Positions 25,799 through 34,194 are shown, numbered from the stretch's first letter. The stretch is DNA of 64,000 nucleotides from Ornithinibacillus scapharcae TW25 (GCF_000190475.1 NZ_AEWH01000052.1:97108-161107), one strand, 5' to 3'. The notes: generated from the sequence alone by a model not told the origin. Program-made: numbers and translations.

Positions 25799-26647
25799 AT
25801 GGAAAATCAATTTAATACAAGATCAATGATTTTCACCCTTTTCGGTGATTACATAAGGCATTATGATAACGTCATCTGGACGGGTAGTTTAATTCGTTTG
25901 CTGGAGGAATTTGGGCATAATGAACAGTCGGTTCGAGCAGCACTATCTCGAATGAGTAAACAAGGATGGATACAGGCTGAAAAGGTAGGTAATAAAAGCT
26001 ATTATTCTCTTACTGAACGTGGTCAAGCACGAATGGAAGAGGCTTCGAAGAGGATTTACAAAACAGAACATCCTTCGTGGGATGGACAATGGAGAATACT
26101 GGTTTATACGATTCCAGAAAACAAACGACATCTACGTGATGAATTACGAAAAGAATTGGTCTGGAGCGGATTTGGGTTGTTATCCAATAGTTGCTGGATA
26201 ACACCAAACCCATTAGAAGAACAAGTTAATCGCTTAATTGAGAAATACGATATAAGTGAATACGTGTCTTTCTTCAACGCTTCCTATATTGGCAAGAATA
26301 GCCAAGATGAGCTAATTCAAAAATGTTGGAATCTTGATGAGGTAAATGAGAAGTACCAGTTATTTATACAGGAATATAGCCAAAAATATGTAATTGATAA
26401 GAATAAGATTGAGAAAGGCGAGCTGACAGATGGAAGCTGCTTTGTTAAGTCAGCAATGCTCGTCCACCAATATCGTAAATTTTTATTTATCGACCCGAAC
26501 TTACCACAAGAATTATTACCTGCGAAATGGCTTGGTGATTCTGCAGCATCCTTGTTTAATGACTACTATAAAATGCTAACAGAACCAGCAAAACGTTTCT
26601 TTAAAGAAGTATTTGAACTGGGTGAGATAGATAAAATATTGAAGTAA
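25799..26647 (+). CDS. paaX: PaaX-family transcriptional regulator
   Basis: The 282-residue protein starts with a GntR-like winged helix (MIFTLFGDYIRHYDNVIWTGSLIRLLEEFGHNEQSVRAALSRMSKQGWIQAEKVGNKSYYSLTERG). It continues with the PaaX central domain (WDGQWRILVYTIPENKRHLRDELRKELVWSGFG) and C-terminal domain. PaaX proteins repress phenylacetate genes and release DNA on binding phenylacetyl-CoA. The gene diverges from paaA, as expected for the local regulator. GAGAGAGAGGAA precedes the ATG. Confidence 0.92.
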   Translation: MENQFNTRSMIFTLFGDYIRHYDNVIWTGSLIRLLEEFGHNEQSVRAALSRMSKQGWIQAEKVGNKSYYSLTERGQARMEEASKRIYKTEHPSWDGQWRILVYTIPENKRHLRDELRKELVWSGFGLLSNSCWITPNPLEEQVNRLIEKYDISEYVSFFNASYIGKNSQDELIQKCWNLDEVNEKYQLFIQEYSQKYVIDKNKIEKGELTDGSCFVKSAMLVHQYRKFLFIDPNLPQELLPAKWLGDSAASLFNDYYKMLTEPAKRFFKEVFELGEIDKILK

Positions 26648-26653
26648 AATATT

Positions 26654-26686
26654 AAGCACTAGGATGCTTTTCTCTCCTAGTGCTTT
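26654..26686. terminator. bidirectional terminator between paaX and a GNAT gene
   Basis: AAGCACTAGGA pairs with TCCTAGTGCTT around a 10-nt loop, followed by T on the plus strand. It serves paaX and the converging acetyltransferase gene. Confidence 0.75.
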
Positions 26687-26693
26687 AAACAAT

Positions 26694-27209
26694 TTATCCA
26701 TTCCATTCTTCGGCTAAAATTGCGTAATAATATTCGTCCCACCAGTCCTCACCGTTTGGGATACACTTTTTGAAAAAACCCTCCCTCCTCATACCAATCT
26801 TCTCCATAACCCGATAGGATACGATGTTCTCCGGTTGACAAGTCGCTATTATTCTATGTAACTTCATCACTTCAAACCCGTGTTTTAGTATTGCACTTGC
26901 AGCTTCTGATGCATATCCTTTATTATAATATTTCGGATTAAACACCCAACCTATTTCATAGGTATGTTCACCGAAATATTTGTGGAATATGATATGACCT
27001 ATCAAAGCATGATTTTCTTTTAGAATTACTGGAAAATACTTAGCTTTTTCATCGACATTCTCACTCACGAATTTCTTCGTATCTTCTTCTGAAGACGCTC
27101 CGTCTGGTATATACCTCATGACGGAATCAGCTGATGTATACTCATAAACACTTTTCCAATCATCATATTTAAAGTATCTTATCTGCAATCTTTCAGTTGT
27201 TATGTTCAA
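26694..27209 (-). CDS. GNAT-family N-acetyltransferase (RimJ/RimL type)
   Basis: The 171-residue acetyl-CoA-dependent acyltransferase has the GNAT core: TTERLQIRYFKYDDW at the start, EIGWVFNPKYYNKGYASEAASAILKHGFE (motif A with the acetyl-CoA pyrophosphate loop), and ATCQPENIVSYRVMEKIGMRREGFFKK. Members acetylate ribosomal proteins, antibiotics or small amines, and the substrate cannot be told. It is monocistronic and converges with paaX. Confidence 0.82.
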   Translation of the reverse strand: MNITTERLQIRYFKYDDWKSVYEYTSADSVMRYIPDGASSEEDTKKFVSENVDEKAKYFPVILKENHALIGHIIFHKYFGEHTYEIGWVFNPKYYNKGYASEAASAILKHGFEVMKLHRIIATCQPENIVSYRVMEKIGMRREGFFKKCIPNGEDWWDEYYYAILAEEWNG

Positions 27210-27301
27210 ATTCCGCTTCCCCCATACAATATTCTATGCACACGTATTTTATCTAACAGTTGCTGATCTATTGCACTTCATGATTCAATTTCTATCTCCA
27301 C

Positions 27302-27331
27302 AAATAAAGAGCCCAAATTGGCTCTTTATTT
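27302..27331. terminator. terminator downstream of the yjcZ-type gene
   Basis: A 12-bp perfect inverted repeat (AAATAAAGAGCC / GGCTCTTTATTT) with a 6-nt loop, in the 150-nt gap between the GNAT and yjcZ genes. Confidence 0.7.
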
Positions 27332-27362
27332 AGGAGGAATTTATACATCTAATGAATACCTT

Positions 27363-27452
27363 TTAGCAATAGTAAGCCGCACCAACAATAATTAGTAAGA
27401 TAAACAGTACAACAATTAACACGAAACTATCATTATAACCATAGTTACTCAC
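27363..27452 (-). CDS. yjcZ: YjcZ-family sporulation miniprotein (29 aa)
   Basis: A very short minus-strand frame starts at GTG with a perfect GGAGGTGG six nt upstream. It encodes a 29-residue protein that opens with MSNYGYNDS, continues with a single membrane segment (FVLIVVLFILLIIVGAA), and ends AYYC. This is the YjcZ family pattern, found in spores of Bacillaceae, usually under sporulation sigma factors. The membrane-anchored product has no known biochemical role. The strong ribosome binding site and family match support it despite its length. Confidence 0.85.
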   Translation of the reverse strand: MSNYGYNDSFVLIVVLFILLIIVGAAYYC

Positions 27453-27592
27453 GAAGAGCCACCTCCAATTAGCTAATGGATACTATAAAATATTCATTTT
27501 TCCGCTAATTGCCTGGGCATGAATCCTGATATTGTGTAATTTATATGATGCTGTTTTTCTTTATTATAGTATGTTTGTACAGTTACAATCAC

Positions 27593-28009
27593 TCATTTTT
27601 GCTGAATAAGTACTGAAGATACACAAGTAGCAACCTTCTTATCCTGTTGTATAAGATCTGCTGTAATATATGCCAAGGTTCTCCCAATCTTTTCAACTTT
27701 AGCTATGATGTCAATTTCTCCTTCAAATGCTGGACGATGAAACGTTGTATCTAAATCAATCGAAACAAACCCCTGTTGTTCCGTTAGTTTTGATGCGATA
27801 GCATATGCCATTAATATATCAGCCGCAGAGGATAAAAACCCTCCCATTACGACACCTAGACCATTTATGTATTTATTATCTACTTTCCATATCCCATTAG
27901 CAACACCATTTTCCGCAGAAATCACACTTACTTGCATCGTTAGGTCACACGGAGGCGGAATTAGCCCCCCAGTAACAACTTCCTGTAAATCCGTAATTGA
28001 GTATTTCAT
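27593..28009 (-). CDS. paaI: PaaI-like hotdog-fold acyl-CoA thioesterase
   Basis: The 138-residue hotdog protein matches the PaaI/4-hydroxybenzoyl-CoA thioesterase group. Its active-site helix region reads NGLGVVMGGFLSSAADILMAYAIAS and the following strand FVSIDLDTTFHRPAFEGE. PaaI hydrolyses stalled ring-hydroxylated phenylacetyl-CoA derivatives, rescuing CoA. It has its own promoter with a copy of the proposed PaaX operator, so it is likely part of the same regulon though separate from the main operon. Confidence 0.8.
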   Translation of the reverse strand: MKYSITDLQEVVTGGLIPPPCDLTMQVSVISAENGVANGIWKVDNKYINGLGVVMGGFLSSAADILMAYAIASKLTEQQGFVSIDLDTTFHRPAFEGEIDIIAKVEKIGRTLAYITADLIQQDKKVATCVSSVLIQQK

Positions 28010-28054
28010 TATTTTCCATCTCCAATACTTTTTTATCTTGATATAAAATTTTAT

Positions 28055-28075
28055 CTATCGTTATTAAAACGTTAT
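28055..28075. promoter_or_regulatory. proposed PaaX operator at the paaI-like gene
   Basis: CTATCGTT, ATTAA, AACGTTAT: the 8-5-8 palindrome with two mismatches in the left arm. It starts four bases after the -10 box, the same layout as at paaA. Confidence 0.5.
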
Positions 28076-28079
28076 TATG

Positions 28080-28108
28080 ATAGTAAATCCCACTAGCGTT
28101 ATTGTCAA
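28080..28108 (-). promoter_or_regulatory. sigma-A promoter of the paaI-like gene
   Basis: Minus strand TTGACA (28103-28108), 17 bp, TACTAT (28080-28085), a near-consensus promoter. Confidence 0.75.
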
Positions 28109-28242
28109 TACTATCTGAATTTAATCGGTAGTTTGTCTATTTTAATCATTTTGTTAACATGGTGTTACATGACGGAAAATCCCGCATTTACTAACTAAAA
28201 TGTAGGAGAAGGGACTATAAGACGTAATATTTTGAATTTATA

Positions 28243-28271
28243 TTGACTTTCTTTCTGATTATTTTTATTAT
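28243..28271 (+). promoter_or_regulatory. sigma-A promoter of the ferredoxin reductase gene
   Basis: TTGACT (28243-28248), 17 bp, TATTAT (28266-28271). The leader downstream (28302-28330) contains two direct half-sites, TTTCGTTAT and TATCGTTAAT, related to but spaced unlike the proposed PaaX operator. Confidence 0.65.
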
Positions 28272-28363
28272 TTATATATCAAATAATTATATCCCGTTTC
28301 AATTTCGTTATATATATTATCGTTAATTAATTTGATTTAAATTTCTAAAAAGGAGACATACAA

Positions 28364-29362
28364 ATGAAAAAAGAAGAAATAGTTGATATGTTGATTATCG
28401 GCGCTGGACCTGTAGGACTTTTCACCGCTTTTTACGCCGGCATGCGTGAAGCCACTGTCAAACTGGTTGATAGTATGCCTGAGGTTGGTGGTCAATTATC
28501 CGCGTTATATCCGGATAAATACATCTATGATGTTGCTGGATTTCCCGGTGTAAAGGCGAAAGATTTAGTTCAAGAGTTGTATAAGCAAGCATTAACTTTT
28601 ACCCCTACTATATGTTTAAATGAACAAGTCCAACAGATAACACCATTAGAAGACGGGACATTTGAGATTTACACCTCAAAGGCTATTCACTTATCTAGAA
28701 GTATCATTATCACAGCTGGCGCAGGGGCGTTTGAACCTAGAAGATTGAAAAACGCTAATGCAAAGGACTATGAAAATAAGACATTACACTACTTTGTAAA
28801 TGATTTAGAACAATTCAGAGGAAAACGAGTACTAGTGTGCGGTGGCGGTGACTCCGCAGTTGATTGGGCATTAGCATTAGAACCCATTGCACAAGATGTT
28901 ACGCTCATCCATCGCCGAGAAGACTTTCGGGCTCACGAAAGTAGTATATCAAACCTAAAAGCATCCTCCGTTACAATCCGTACACCATTTGAATTAGCCG
29001 AGTTACTGGGAAGTGCCGGACAACTACACCAGGCCATTATTCAAGAAGTGAAAGGTGCCAGAGAGGAAATCCTTGAGATTGATGATATTATTGTAAATTA
29101 TGGCTTTATCACGAACATCGGACCTATTAAATCATGGGGGTTAGAAACCACCAAGAATGCAGTCACCGTAAACGGAAGGATGGAAACCAATATAAATGGG
29201 ATATATGCCGCTGGAGACATATGTGGTTACGATGGAAAACCTAAATTAATTGCAACTGGATTCGGTGAGGCTACGATTGCTGTAAACCATGCAAAATCCT
29301 ATCTAGATCCTAAAGCCAAACTCAGCGTACATAGCACCCACTTGTTTGCCTCGCCAAGTTAA
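28364..29362 (+). CDS. ferredoxin/flavodoxin-NADP+ reductase, thioredoxin-reductase type (YumC-like)
   Basis: The 332-residue FAD/NADPH flavoprotein has the FAD loop MLIIGAGPVGLFTAFYAGMREA, the NADPH loop VLVCGGGDSAVDWALAL with HRREDFRAHE, and the second FAD motif GIYAAGDICGYDGKPKL. It lacks the CxxC of thioredoxin reductase, which places it with YumC/YcgT-type FNR. It diverges from the paaI-like gene. Because no PaaE reductase gene is present, this enzyme is a good candidate to feed electrons, through a ferredoxin, to the PaaABC epoxidase. That link is inference from position. Confidence 0.87.
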   Translation: MKKEEIVDMLIIGAGPVGLFTAFYAGMREATVKLVDSMPEVGGQLSALYPDKYIYDVAGFPGVKAKDLVQELYKQALTFTPTICLNEQVQQITPLEDGTFEIYTSKAIHLSRSIIITAGAGAFEPRRLKNANAKDYENKTLHYFVNDLEQFRGKRVLVCGGGDSAVDWALALEPIAQDVTLIHRREDFRAHESSISNLKASSVTIRTPFELAELLGSAGQLHQAIIQEVKGAREEILEIDDIIVNYGFITNIGPIKSWGLETTKNAVTVNGRMETNINGIYAAGDICGYDGKPKLIATGFGEATIAVNHAKSYLDPKAKLSVHSTHLFASPS

Positions 29363-29397
29363 TTAGGTCACTATAAAGCTTATGGTTCCTAACACAT

Positions 29398-29434
29398 AAA
29401 AAAAAGAGGATGCCTTTTTTCTTAGGCATCCTCT
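29398..29434 (-). terminator. terminator of the ATP-grasp/Mur-ligase operon
   Basis: Minus strand AGAGGATGCC pairs with GGCATCCTCT around a 10-nt loop, followed by T8. It ends four nt after the 67-aa gene and may also serve the converging reductase gene. Confidence 0.85.
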
Positions 29435-29438
29435 CATG

Positions 29439-29642
29439 TTACTTAAATCGACGAGTATCCACCTCATACCATTCCTTAGAGGATAAATTAACCCGATCGG
29501 ATATTTTTTTGAATTGCGCTTTTGGTATTTTGACTTTAATATAATTTGCTTCTTCCTCTGACAGTCTTAGTTCACGAATAGTCCTGCCATCCTTAAATGA
29601 TTCGAGTAAGAATTCATCAAATGCCTTCTTATTGGATAACAC
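29439..29642 (-). CDS. small hypothetical protein (67 aa) at the end of the ligase operon
   Basis: I do not recognise this protein. It is highly charged, helical, has no membrane segment and no Cys. It ends with a basic RRFK. It lies 26 nt after the racemase gene, with the operon terminator directly behind it, so it is very probably co-transcribed with the ATP-grasp and Mur-like ligases. It could be an accessory subunit, or a carrier or acceptor for the ligases; the sequence does not show which. Confidence 0.65.
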   Translation of the reverse strand: MLSNKKAFDEFLLESFKDGRTIRELRLSEEEANYIKVKIPKAQFKKISDRVNLSSKEWYEVDTRRFK

Positions 29643-29668
29643 GATTCTCCCCTACTCTCCCGAAAGTT

Positions 29669-30412
29669 TTAGTACTTACCAATCGGTAATTTAGAACATA
29701 CTGCTTGATTCTTTAGTTCTTTTCCAGAGTACGTAATAGCTCGATTGACTAGTACTTGCATAGCATCAACACAATAAGGTAATAAATTTGCTCCTATTTC
29801 AATACAAGAAAGCTCCGTACAGCCTAAAATTACACAATCACAGTCTTCAGTAGCGAGCATATTCTGAATGATCCGTTCAAACTCTGGGATGTTAATAGGC
29901 TTATCTGCTTTAAAATCATAAATGGTTTGCATAACCTGTTTTTGTCCATGCACATCTGGGATATGAGCTTTCATATTATATTTATGAAGTTCATCCTGAT
30001 ATATACCTGTATTTATCGTTCCATCAGTCGCTAAAATACCAACCTTTGCATCAGGACCATAGTTACTACGGATATAGTTCGCAGTCTCTTCAATCATATT
30101 AATAATTTTGATGTTAGTCATTGCTTGCATTTCATCAAAATAGTAATGTGAGGTATTACATGGAATGGCAATGTTGTCTACTCCTGCTACCTCAAATAAT
30201 TCAAAATCTTTTTTAACCGCTTCTAGAAAAGGCTCTTTATTATCCTCTAGAATAGCTCTTGTCCGATCTGGAATGGTAGCATGGTTAAGAATAACCATAT
30301 CTATATGGTCTTGGTCCTTACCTGCTACAGTATTCTCGATAACTCGATCAAAGAACAACGATGTTGCTGCCGGTCCCATTCCACCTAGTACGCCAAGCTT
30401 CTTTTGATTCAC
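29669..30412 (-). CDS. aspartate/glutamate racemase family protein
   Basis: The 247-residue protein of the Asp/Glu racemase superfamily begins KKLGVLGGMGPAATSLFFDRVIE. It has both catalytic cysteines, in IAIPCNTSHYYFDE and ILGCTELSCIE, so a two-base racemase mechanism is intact. It would supply D-aspartate or D-glutamate. GTG at 30412 is chosen because AGGTGGG is five nt upstream; GTG at 30421 lies inside that site. It sits between a Mur-ligase-like gene and a 67-aa gene. Confidence 0.82.
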   Translation of the reverse strand: MNQKKLGVLGGMGPAATSLFFDRVIENTVAGKDQDHIDMVILNHATIPDRTRAILEDNKEPFLEAVKKDFELFEVAGVDNIAIPCNTSHYYFDEMQAMTNIKIINMIEETANYIRSNYGPDAKVGILATDGTINTGIYQDELHKYNMKAHIPDVHGQKQVMQTIYDFKADKPINIPEFERIIQNMLATEDCDCVILGCTELSCIEIGANLLPYCVDAMQVLVNRAITYSGKELKNQAVCSKLPIGKY

Positions 30413-30446
30413 TAGTCCCACCTGCTTCGTTTCATGCTGTAATACA

Positions 30447-31940
30447 TTACTTGATTTCTACATTTTCTTTATTTAATGCTTCTAGTGCGATTCCAGCACC
30501 ATAATCCATCCCTTGACAGCCAGCGAGTAATACCAAATCACCATCAGTAGCCTTTTCCAATGCCTCACCAATAGCATCTGGTAGCTCATCAAATAAGTGT
30601 ACTTTTATATTTGCCTTATCCATTACGTCTAGGAATGCTTTTACTTCTTCTTCTGTTACCTCATCCTTTGAAGTGGTATGGGAAACACTACGAGTGGCAA
30701 TAACCTCATTCATCTTTAACTTTTCTGCCCACTCTACCATAACCTCTGCATTTTCGCGGTTGATAGTTGCACCTCTTTGCCCTCTAATTGCGTATACGAC
30801 ATGAAGATTCTCGTAATCCATGAAATCCAACGTCTGTAATGTCACATGAATGTTTCCAGGGTTAGCAAAGTGGTCATCAACGACTTTAATACCTTCTTCA
30901 TGGATAAATTCAAATCTTCTTGGAACACCTGAAAATTCCTTCAACGTCTCTTGAATAGTTGGTATTCGCACCCCACTTATAAGGGCAATAGTAATAGCAA
31001 CCATTGCATTGTAGACCGAGTGAAGACCTGGTACAGCTAATTCCACCTGAAATTCACTTGGTTCATAGTGAATACCATTTGCTTCAAAAGGCTTCAGGAT
31101 TTCGACAGTAAATCTCCCTCTACCAGTTGATAAATCTAAATCTTTACAATGGATATAGCCATTTTTATTATTGATCCCAAAAGAGATAACTGTTGCCTCT
31201 GTTTTATCCACTAATGAAGCAGAATACGGATCGTCTAGATTTAAGACAGCGTAACTATTTTTTGAGGCATTTCTAATTAAGCTCGATTTTACCTCAAAGT
31301 ATCTCTCGAACGTTCCGTGCATTTCCATATGTTCTTTACTCATATTATTCAATGAAACAATATCATACTCTACATCTTCCACACGATGCAATTCTAGTGC
31401 TGCAGAAGAGACTTCCATGGTCACATGTGTGACATCGTTATGCACCATATCATTCAAATAACGTTGTAAATCTAATGACTCTGGTGTTGTCAATTCTGCT
31501 GGGAAAGAATGGTCACCATTTTTCACCATTACTGTACCAATTAACCCTGTTCGGCGTCCTTCATTCTCTAATATAGCATTCGTCATATAGGAGGTAGTTG
31601 TTTTTCCATTCGTTGCTGTAATTCCTACCATCGTTAGCTTTGATGATGGCTTACCGTAAAACTTCGCGCCTAACTTAGCAAGAGCGATACGACTATCGGT
31701 TACCACATATTGTGGAATATCGATACCTTCTTGAATTTCCTCTACCACTGCTGCTGCCGCACCACGGCTCTCTGCATCCTTTAAGTACTTATGACCGTCT
31801 GTTTTATAACCTTTTATACATACAAATAGATCACCTTGGGTAACCTGTTGGGAGTGATAAGAAATTTTTTCAATCGCAATCTCTTCCACCTCTGTCTTAT
31901 TCACTAGTTCAATTGCATTTAATAACTCTCTTAATTGCAT
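30447..31940 (-). CDS. divergent MurE-like Mur-ligase family protein
   Basis: The 497-residue ATP-dependent amino-acid ligase is organised like MurE: N-terminal domain with SYHSQQVTQGDLFVCIKGYKTDGH, P-loop GITATNGKTTTS (106-117), TTPESLDLQR, and the carbamylated-Lys position in YFEVKSSLI (Lys218). However, the MurE-specific motifs are changed. DYAHTPD reads DDHFANPG (near 355) and the DNPR motif that selects the third stem amino acid reads as SVSHTTSKDEV (near 418). It is therefore probably not the housekeeping MurE. It follows the ATP-grasp gene by 12 nt. Confidence 0.82.
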   Translation of the reverse strand: MQLRELLNAIELVNKTEVEEIAIEKISYHSQQVTQGDLFVCIKGYKTDGHKYLKDAESRGAAAAVVEEIQEGIDIPQYVVTDSRIALAKLGAKFYGKPSSKLTMVGITATNGKTTTSYMTNAILENEGRRTGLIGTVMVKNGDHSFPAELTTPESLDLQRYLNDMVHNDVTHVTMEVSSAALELHRVEDVEYDIVSLNNMSKEHMEMHGTFERYFEVKSSLIRNASKNSYAVLNLDDPYSASLVDKTEATVISFGINNKNGYIHCKDLDLSTGRGRFTVEILKPFEANGIHYEPSEFQVELAVPGLHSVYNAMVAITIALISGVRIPTIQETLKEFSGVPRRFEFIHEEGIKVVDDHFANPGNIHVTLQTLDFMDYENLHVVYAIRGQRGATINRENAEVMVEWAEKLKMNEVIATRSVSHTTSKDEVTEEEVKAFLDVMDKANIKVHLFDELPDAIGEALEKATDGDLVLLAGCQGMDYGAGIALEALNKENVEIK

Positions 31941-31952
31941 CTCAACTACCTC

Positions 31953-33137
31953 CTAACCTTTCCTACGGCCTCCGAATAATTTACCGACCCTTGTTTTCAT
32001 AAAAGCTAGTGCTGGCTTTGGATCTTGAATACTCCAAATTGCATATGCTTTAGGTCTAAAAAATGATTTTACAACTTCTGTTGATTTTAATTGACCTGTT
32101 TTAATATAATCCTTTACTGCTAAAAAGTCTTCATAACCATACCAGAAGGCACGATTAGTTGTCTCTGTAACCGATTTTGGTTCAAGTGGATCTCCAATCA
32201 TTTCTCTATAGGTAATATAAGGGAAGTTTAAGCCGACTTTATAGAGTAAGTGATTGAAATTCGTAATACGTGCATTAATCTCTATTAGATAATACTCTCC
32301 AGATTCTTCATCCTTCTTAAACTCAATTTCAGCAAATCCTTTATAATTAATCCCCTCTAAAAACTTCGAACCAATTTCATATAATTCGGGGGTATACTTC
32401 TGAATAGTGTATACGGATGCCCCAAAATTAATAGGGTATTGTCTTAACTTTTGACATGTCGTCCAATGCGTAATGTTTGAATTTTGATCGAGATAAGCAT
32501 CAAACGTATACATATGATCATCGAAACCTGGAATGATGCGCTGTACAAATACCTCTAGCTCTGCACTTTTAGCCTTTTCTAATGCTTCCTCTAATTCCGT
32601 CATATTATATACTTTAAAAATCTTCTTGCGAAAAGTCCGGACAAAGGTTGGGGAATCAAATGGCTTAACTAAACAAGGAAATTTAATTTCATTCTCAATT
32701 CTCTCCTTAAAGTTGGCGTCATTGATTCTAACCGTTTCCGGAACACGAACACCATGTTCAACCGCTAGTTGATGCAGTGTATCTTTATTCATTACTTTGG
32801 TTGCTAATCCTTGCTCTGTCTGCGGGATTAAATAATACTCTTTTATTTGATCCAAATGAGCATCAATTACTTCCAAATACGTATCATGGCAAGGAATTAG
32901 TACTGGCTGTGCATCCTGCTTTTTCGCAAAATCAATTAATGCATAAATAAACCTTTCTGTTTCTTCTTTATAATGTGGAACAATGATTTTCTCCGAACAA
33001 TATTTAGACTCCGCTCCATATCGGTCCTCTTCTGAATAATCGACTGCAACCGTATGTACGCCTTCTTTTCCAAGACTTCTTATCGCACTTAATCCTATAT
33101 AATAATTATTTCCTAAAACAACCGCTTTATGTTTCAT
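31953..33137 (-). CDS. ATP-grasp domain carboxylate-amine ligase
   Basis: The 394-residue protein has a pre-ATP-grasp N-terminal domain (KAVVLGNNYYIGLSAIRSLGKEGVHTVAVD) and the central ATP-grasp fold (NKDTLHQLAVEHGVRVPETV..., FPCLVKPFDSPTFVRTFRKKIFKV, EVFVQRIIPGFDDHMYTFDAYLD). The Mg-ATP site is visible as FAEIEFKKDEESGEYYLIEINAR. It would join an amino acid to a carboxylate via an acyl phosphate. It is the first gene of the operon, behind a clear sigma-A promoter. The substrate is unknown. Confidence 0.82.
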   Translation of the reverse strand: MKHKAVVLGNNYYIGLSAIRSLGKEGVHTVAVDYSEEDRYGAESKYCSEKIIVPHYKEETERFIYALIDFAKKQDAQPVLIPCHDTYLEVIDAHLDQIKEYYLIPQTEQGLATKVMNKDTLHQLAVEHGVRVPETVRINDANFKERIENEIKFPCLVKPFDSPTFVRTFRKKIFKVYNMTELEEALEKAKSAELEVFVQRIIPGFDDHMYTFDAYLDQNSNITHWTTCQKLRQYPINFGASVYTIQKYTPELYEIGSKFLEGINYKGFAEIEFKKDEESGEYYLIEINARITNFNHLLYKVGLNFPYITYREMIGDPLEPKSVTETTNRAFWYGYEDFLAVKDYIKTGQLKSTEVVKSFFRPKAYAIWSIQDPKPALAFMKTRVGKLFGGRRKG

Positions 33138-33251
33138 ATCCGATACTCCTATAAGGATGTTATTATCCTATTCAAGAATTTGTATTTTTATTAGTTCTAT
33201 GTGCCTTCTCCATTATCGAAGACTCACTATTTTCTTATACTATATACCCTC

Positions 33252-33280
33252 ATTATACGCATGTACAGAATTTACTTCAA
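33252..33280 (-). promoter_or_regulatory. sigma-A promoter of the ATP-grasp operon
   Basis: Minus strand TTGAAG (33275-33280), 17 bp, TATAAT (33252-33257). The leader of about 110 nt before the ATG shows no riboswitch that I recognise. Confidence 0.7.
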
Positions 33281-33349
33281 TAAGTCCAAGTTGTATTTTC
33301 TTATAGCTTATACCTAATAAATCCAAATATAGAAGAACGAATATCCCCC

Positions 33350-33994
33350 CTACTTTAAATGTTTCGGAACCTGTTTATCATGACTGTTATTTGTAACTTC
33401 TGTGAACAAATTATCCTGTAACTTTAGCGATTCAAATTGCTGTGTTATTTCTTTTACTTGTTTGCTGAACTCGGCAATGTCTTGATGGGCCGTTAACCAG
33501 CTATGCATTAGATCGATTAACTGCTGGAATTCCTTTTTTGTTACAGGCTGCGCTTCCTGTTTAAGTATATAACCAAGCTGTCCATTCGGCTCCAGCGTAG
33601 CATATTCTACATCTGATAGGGTTCGAACGTTCTTCTGGCGTAAGTTAGCTTCCAATTGATCAACCGTTAATCTTACCTTCCTTAAATTCTTTTCATTGAT
33701 TGTACCATTATGAATTAATACTTTTGACTTTCCAGTTAGAAAGGTCTCAAAAAAATTTCCCTTTAACTCGGAGTACTCTATTAAAATTAGTGTTAATACA
33801 AGAACCGCCCCAACTCCAAATGTTACCCACAGACTTTTATCTGAAACAGGTTGAATTAATAATGAGCCGATACCAATCATAATGACCGTTTGTGGGAGGG
33901 TCATTTGCGAAATAGATTTTCTACCAGCAAATCTCAATAAAATCGTACCGGCAATAACAATTAGAATAGCCTTCCATATCCAATCGAAGTCCAT
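33350..33994 (-). CDS. DUF421 family membrane protein (YetF-like)
   Basis: The 214-residue protein has three N-terminal membrane helices, including the conserved LLRFAGRKSISQMTLPQTVIMIGIGSLL. The cytoplasmic domain reads FFETFLTGKSKVLIHNGTINEKNLRKVRLTVDQLEANLRQKNVRTLSDVEYATLEPNGQLGYIL. These are hallmarks of DUF421/YetF, whose members are found in germination and stress contexts. ATG 33994 is chosen because AAAGGAGAG lies just upstream; the longer frame would add a basic, non-conserved tail. Biochemical role unknown. Monocistronic. Confidence 0.85.
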   Translation of the reverse strand: MDFDWIWKAILIVIAGTILLRFAGRKSISQMTLPQTVIMIGIGSLLIQPVSDKSLWVTFGVGAVLVLTLILIEYSELKGNFFETFLTGKSKVLIHNGTINEKNLRKVRLTVDQLEANLRQKNVRTLSDVEYATLEPNGQLGYILKQEAQPVTKKEFQQLIDLMHSWLTAHQDIAEFSKQVKEITQQFESLKLQDNLFTEVTNNSHDKQVPKHLK

Positions 33995-34125
33995 CTTATC
34001 TCTCCTTTGATTACTGGGCTTATATCGTAATCTTTTGTAAGAAGAGATGGTCTTATTCATTTGCTTCTCCTATTCTCCAACAATAACAAAAACAAATTTT
34101 AAAATCATAGTAAATTATTTATATA

Positions 34126-34169
34126 GAAAAGCACCCTATAAAAGTAATTCGATACTCTAATAGGGTGCT
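34126..34169 (-). terminator. terminator downstream of rlmN
   Basis: Minus strand AGCACCCTAT pairs with ATAGGGTGCT across a 20-nt loop, followed by TTTTCT. Confidence 0.65.
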
Positions 34170-34194
34170 CTCCTTGATAGGCGTGTACAATATG

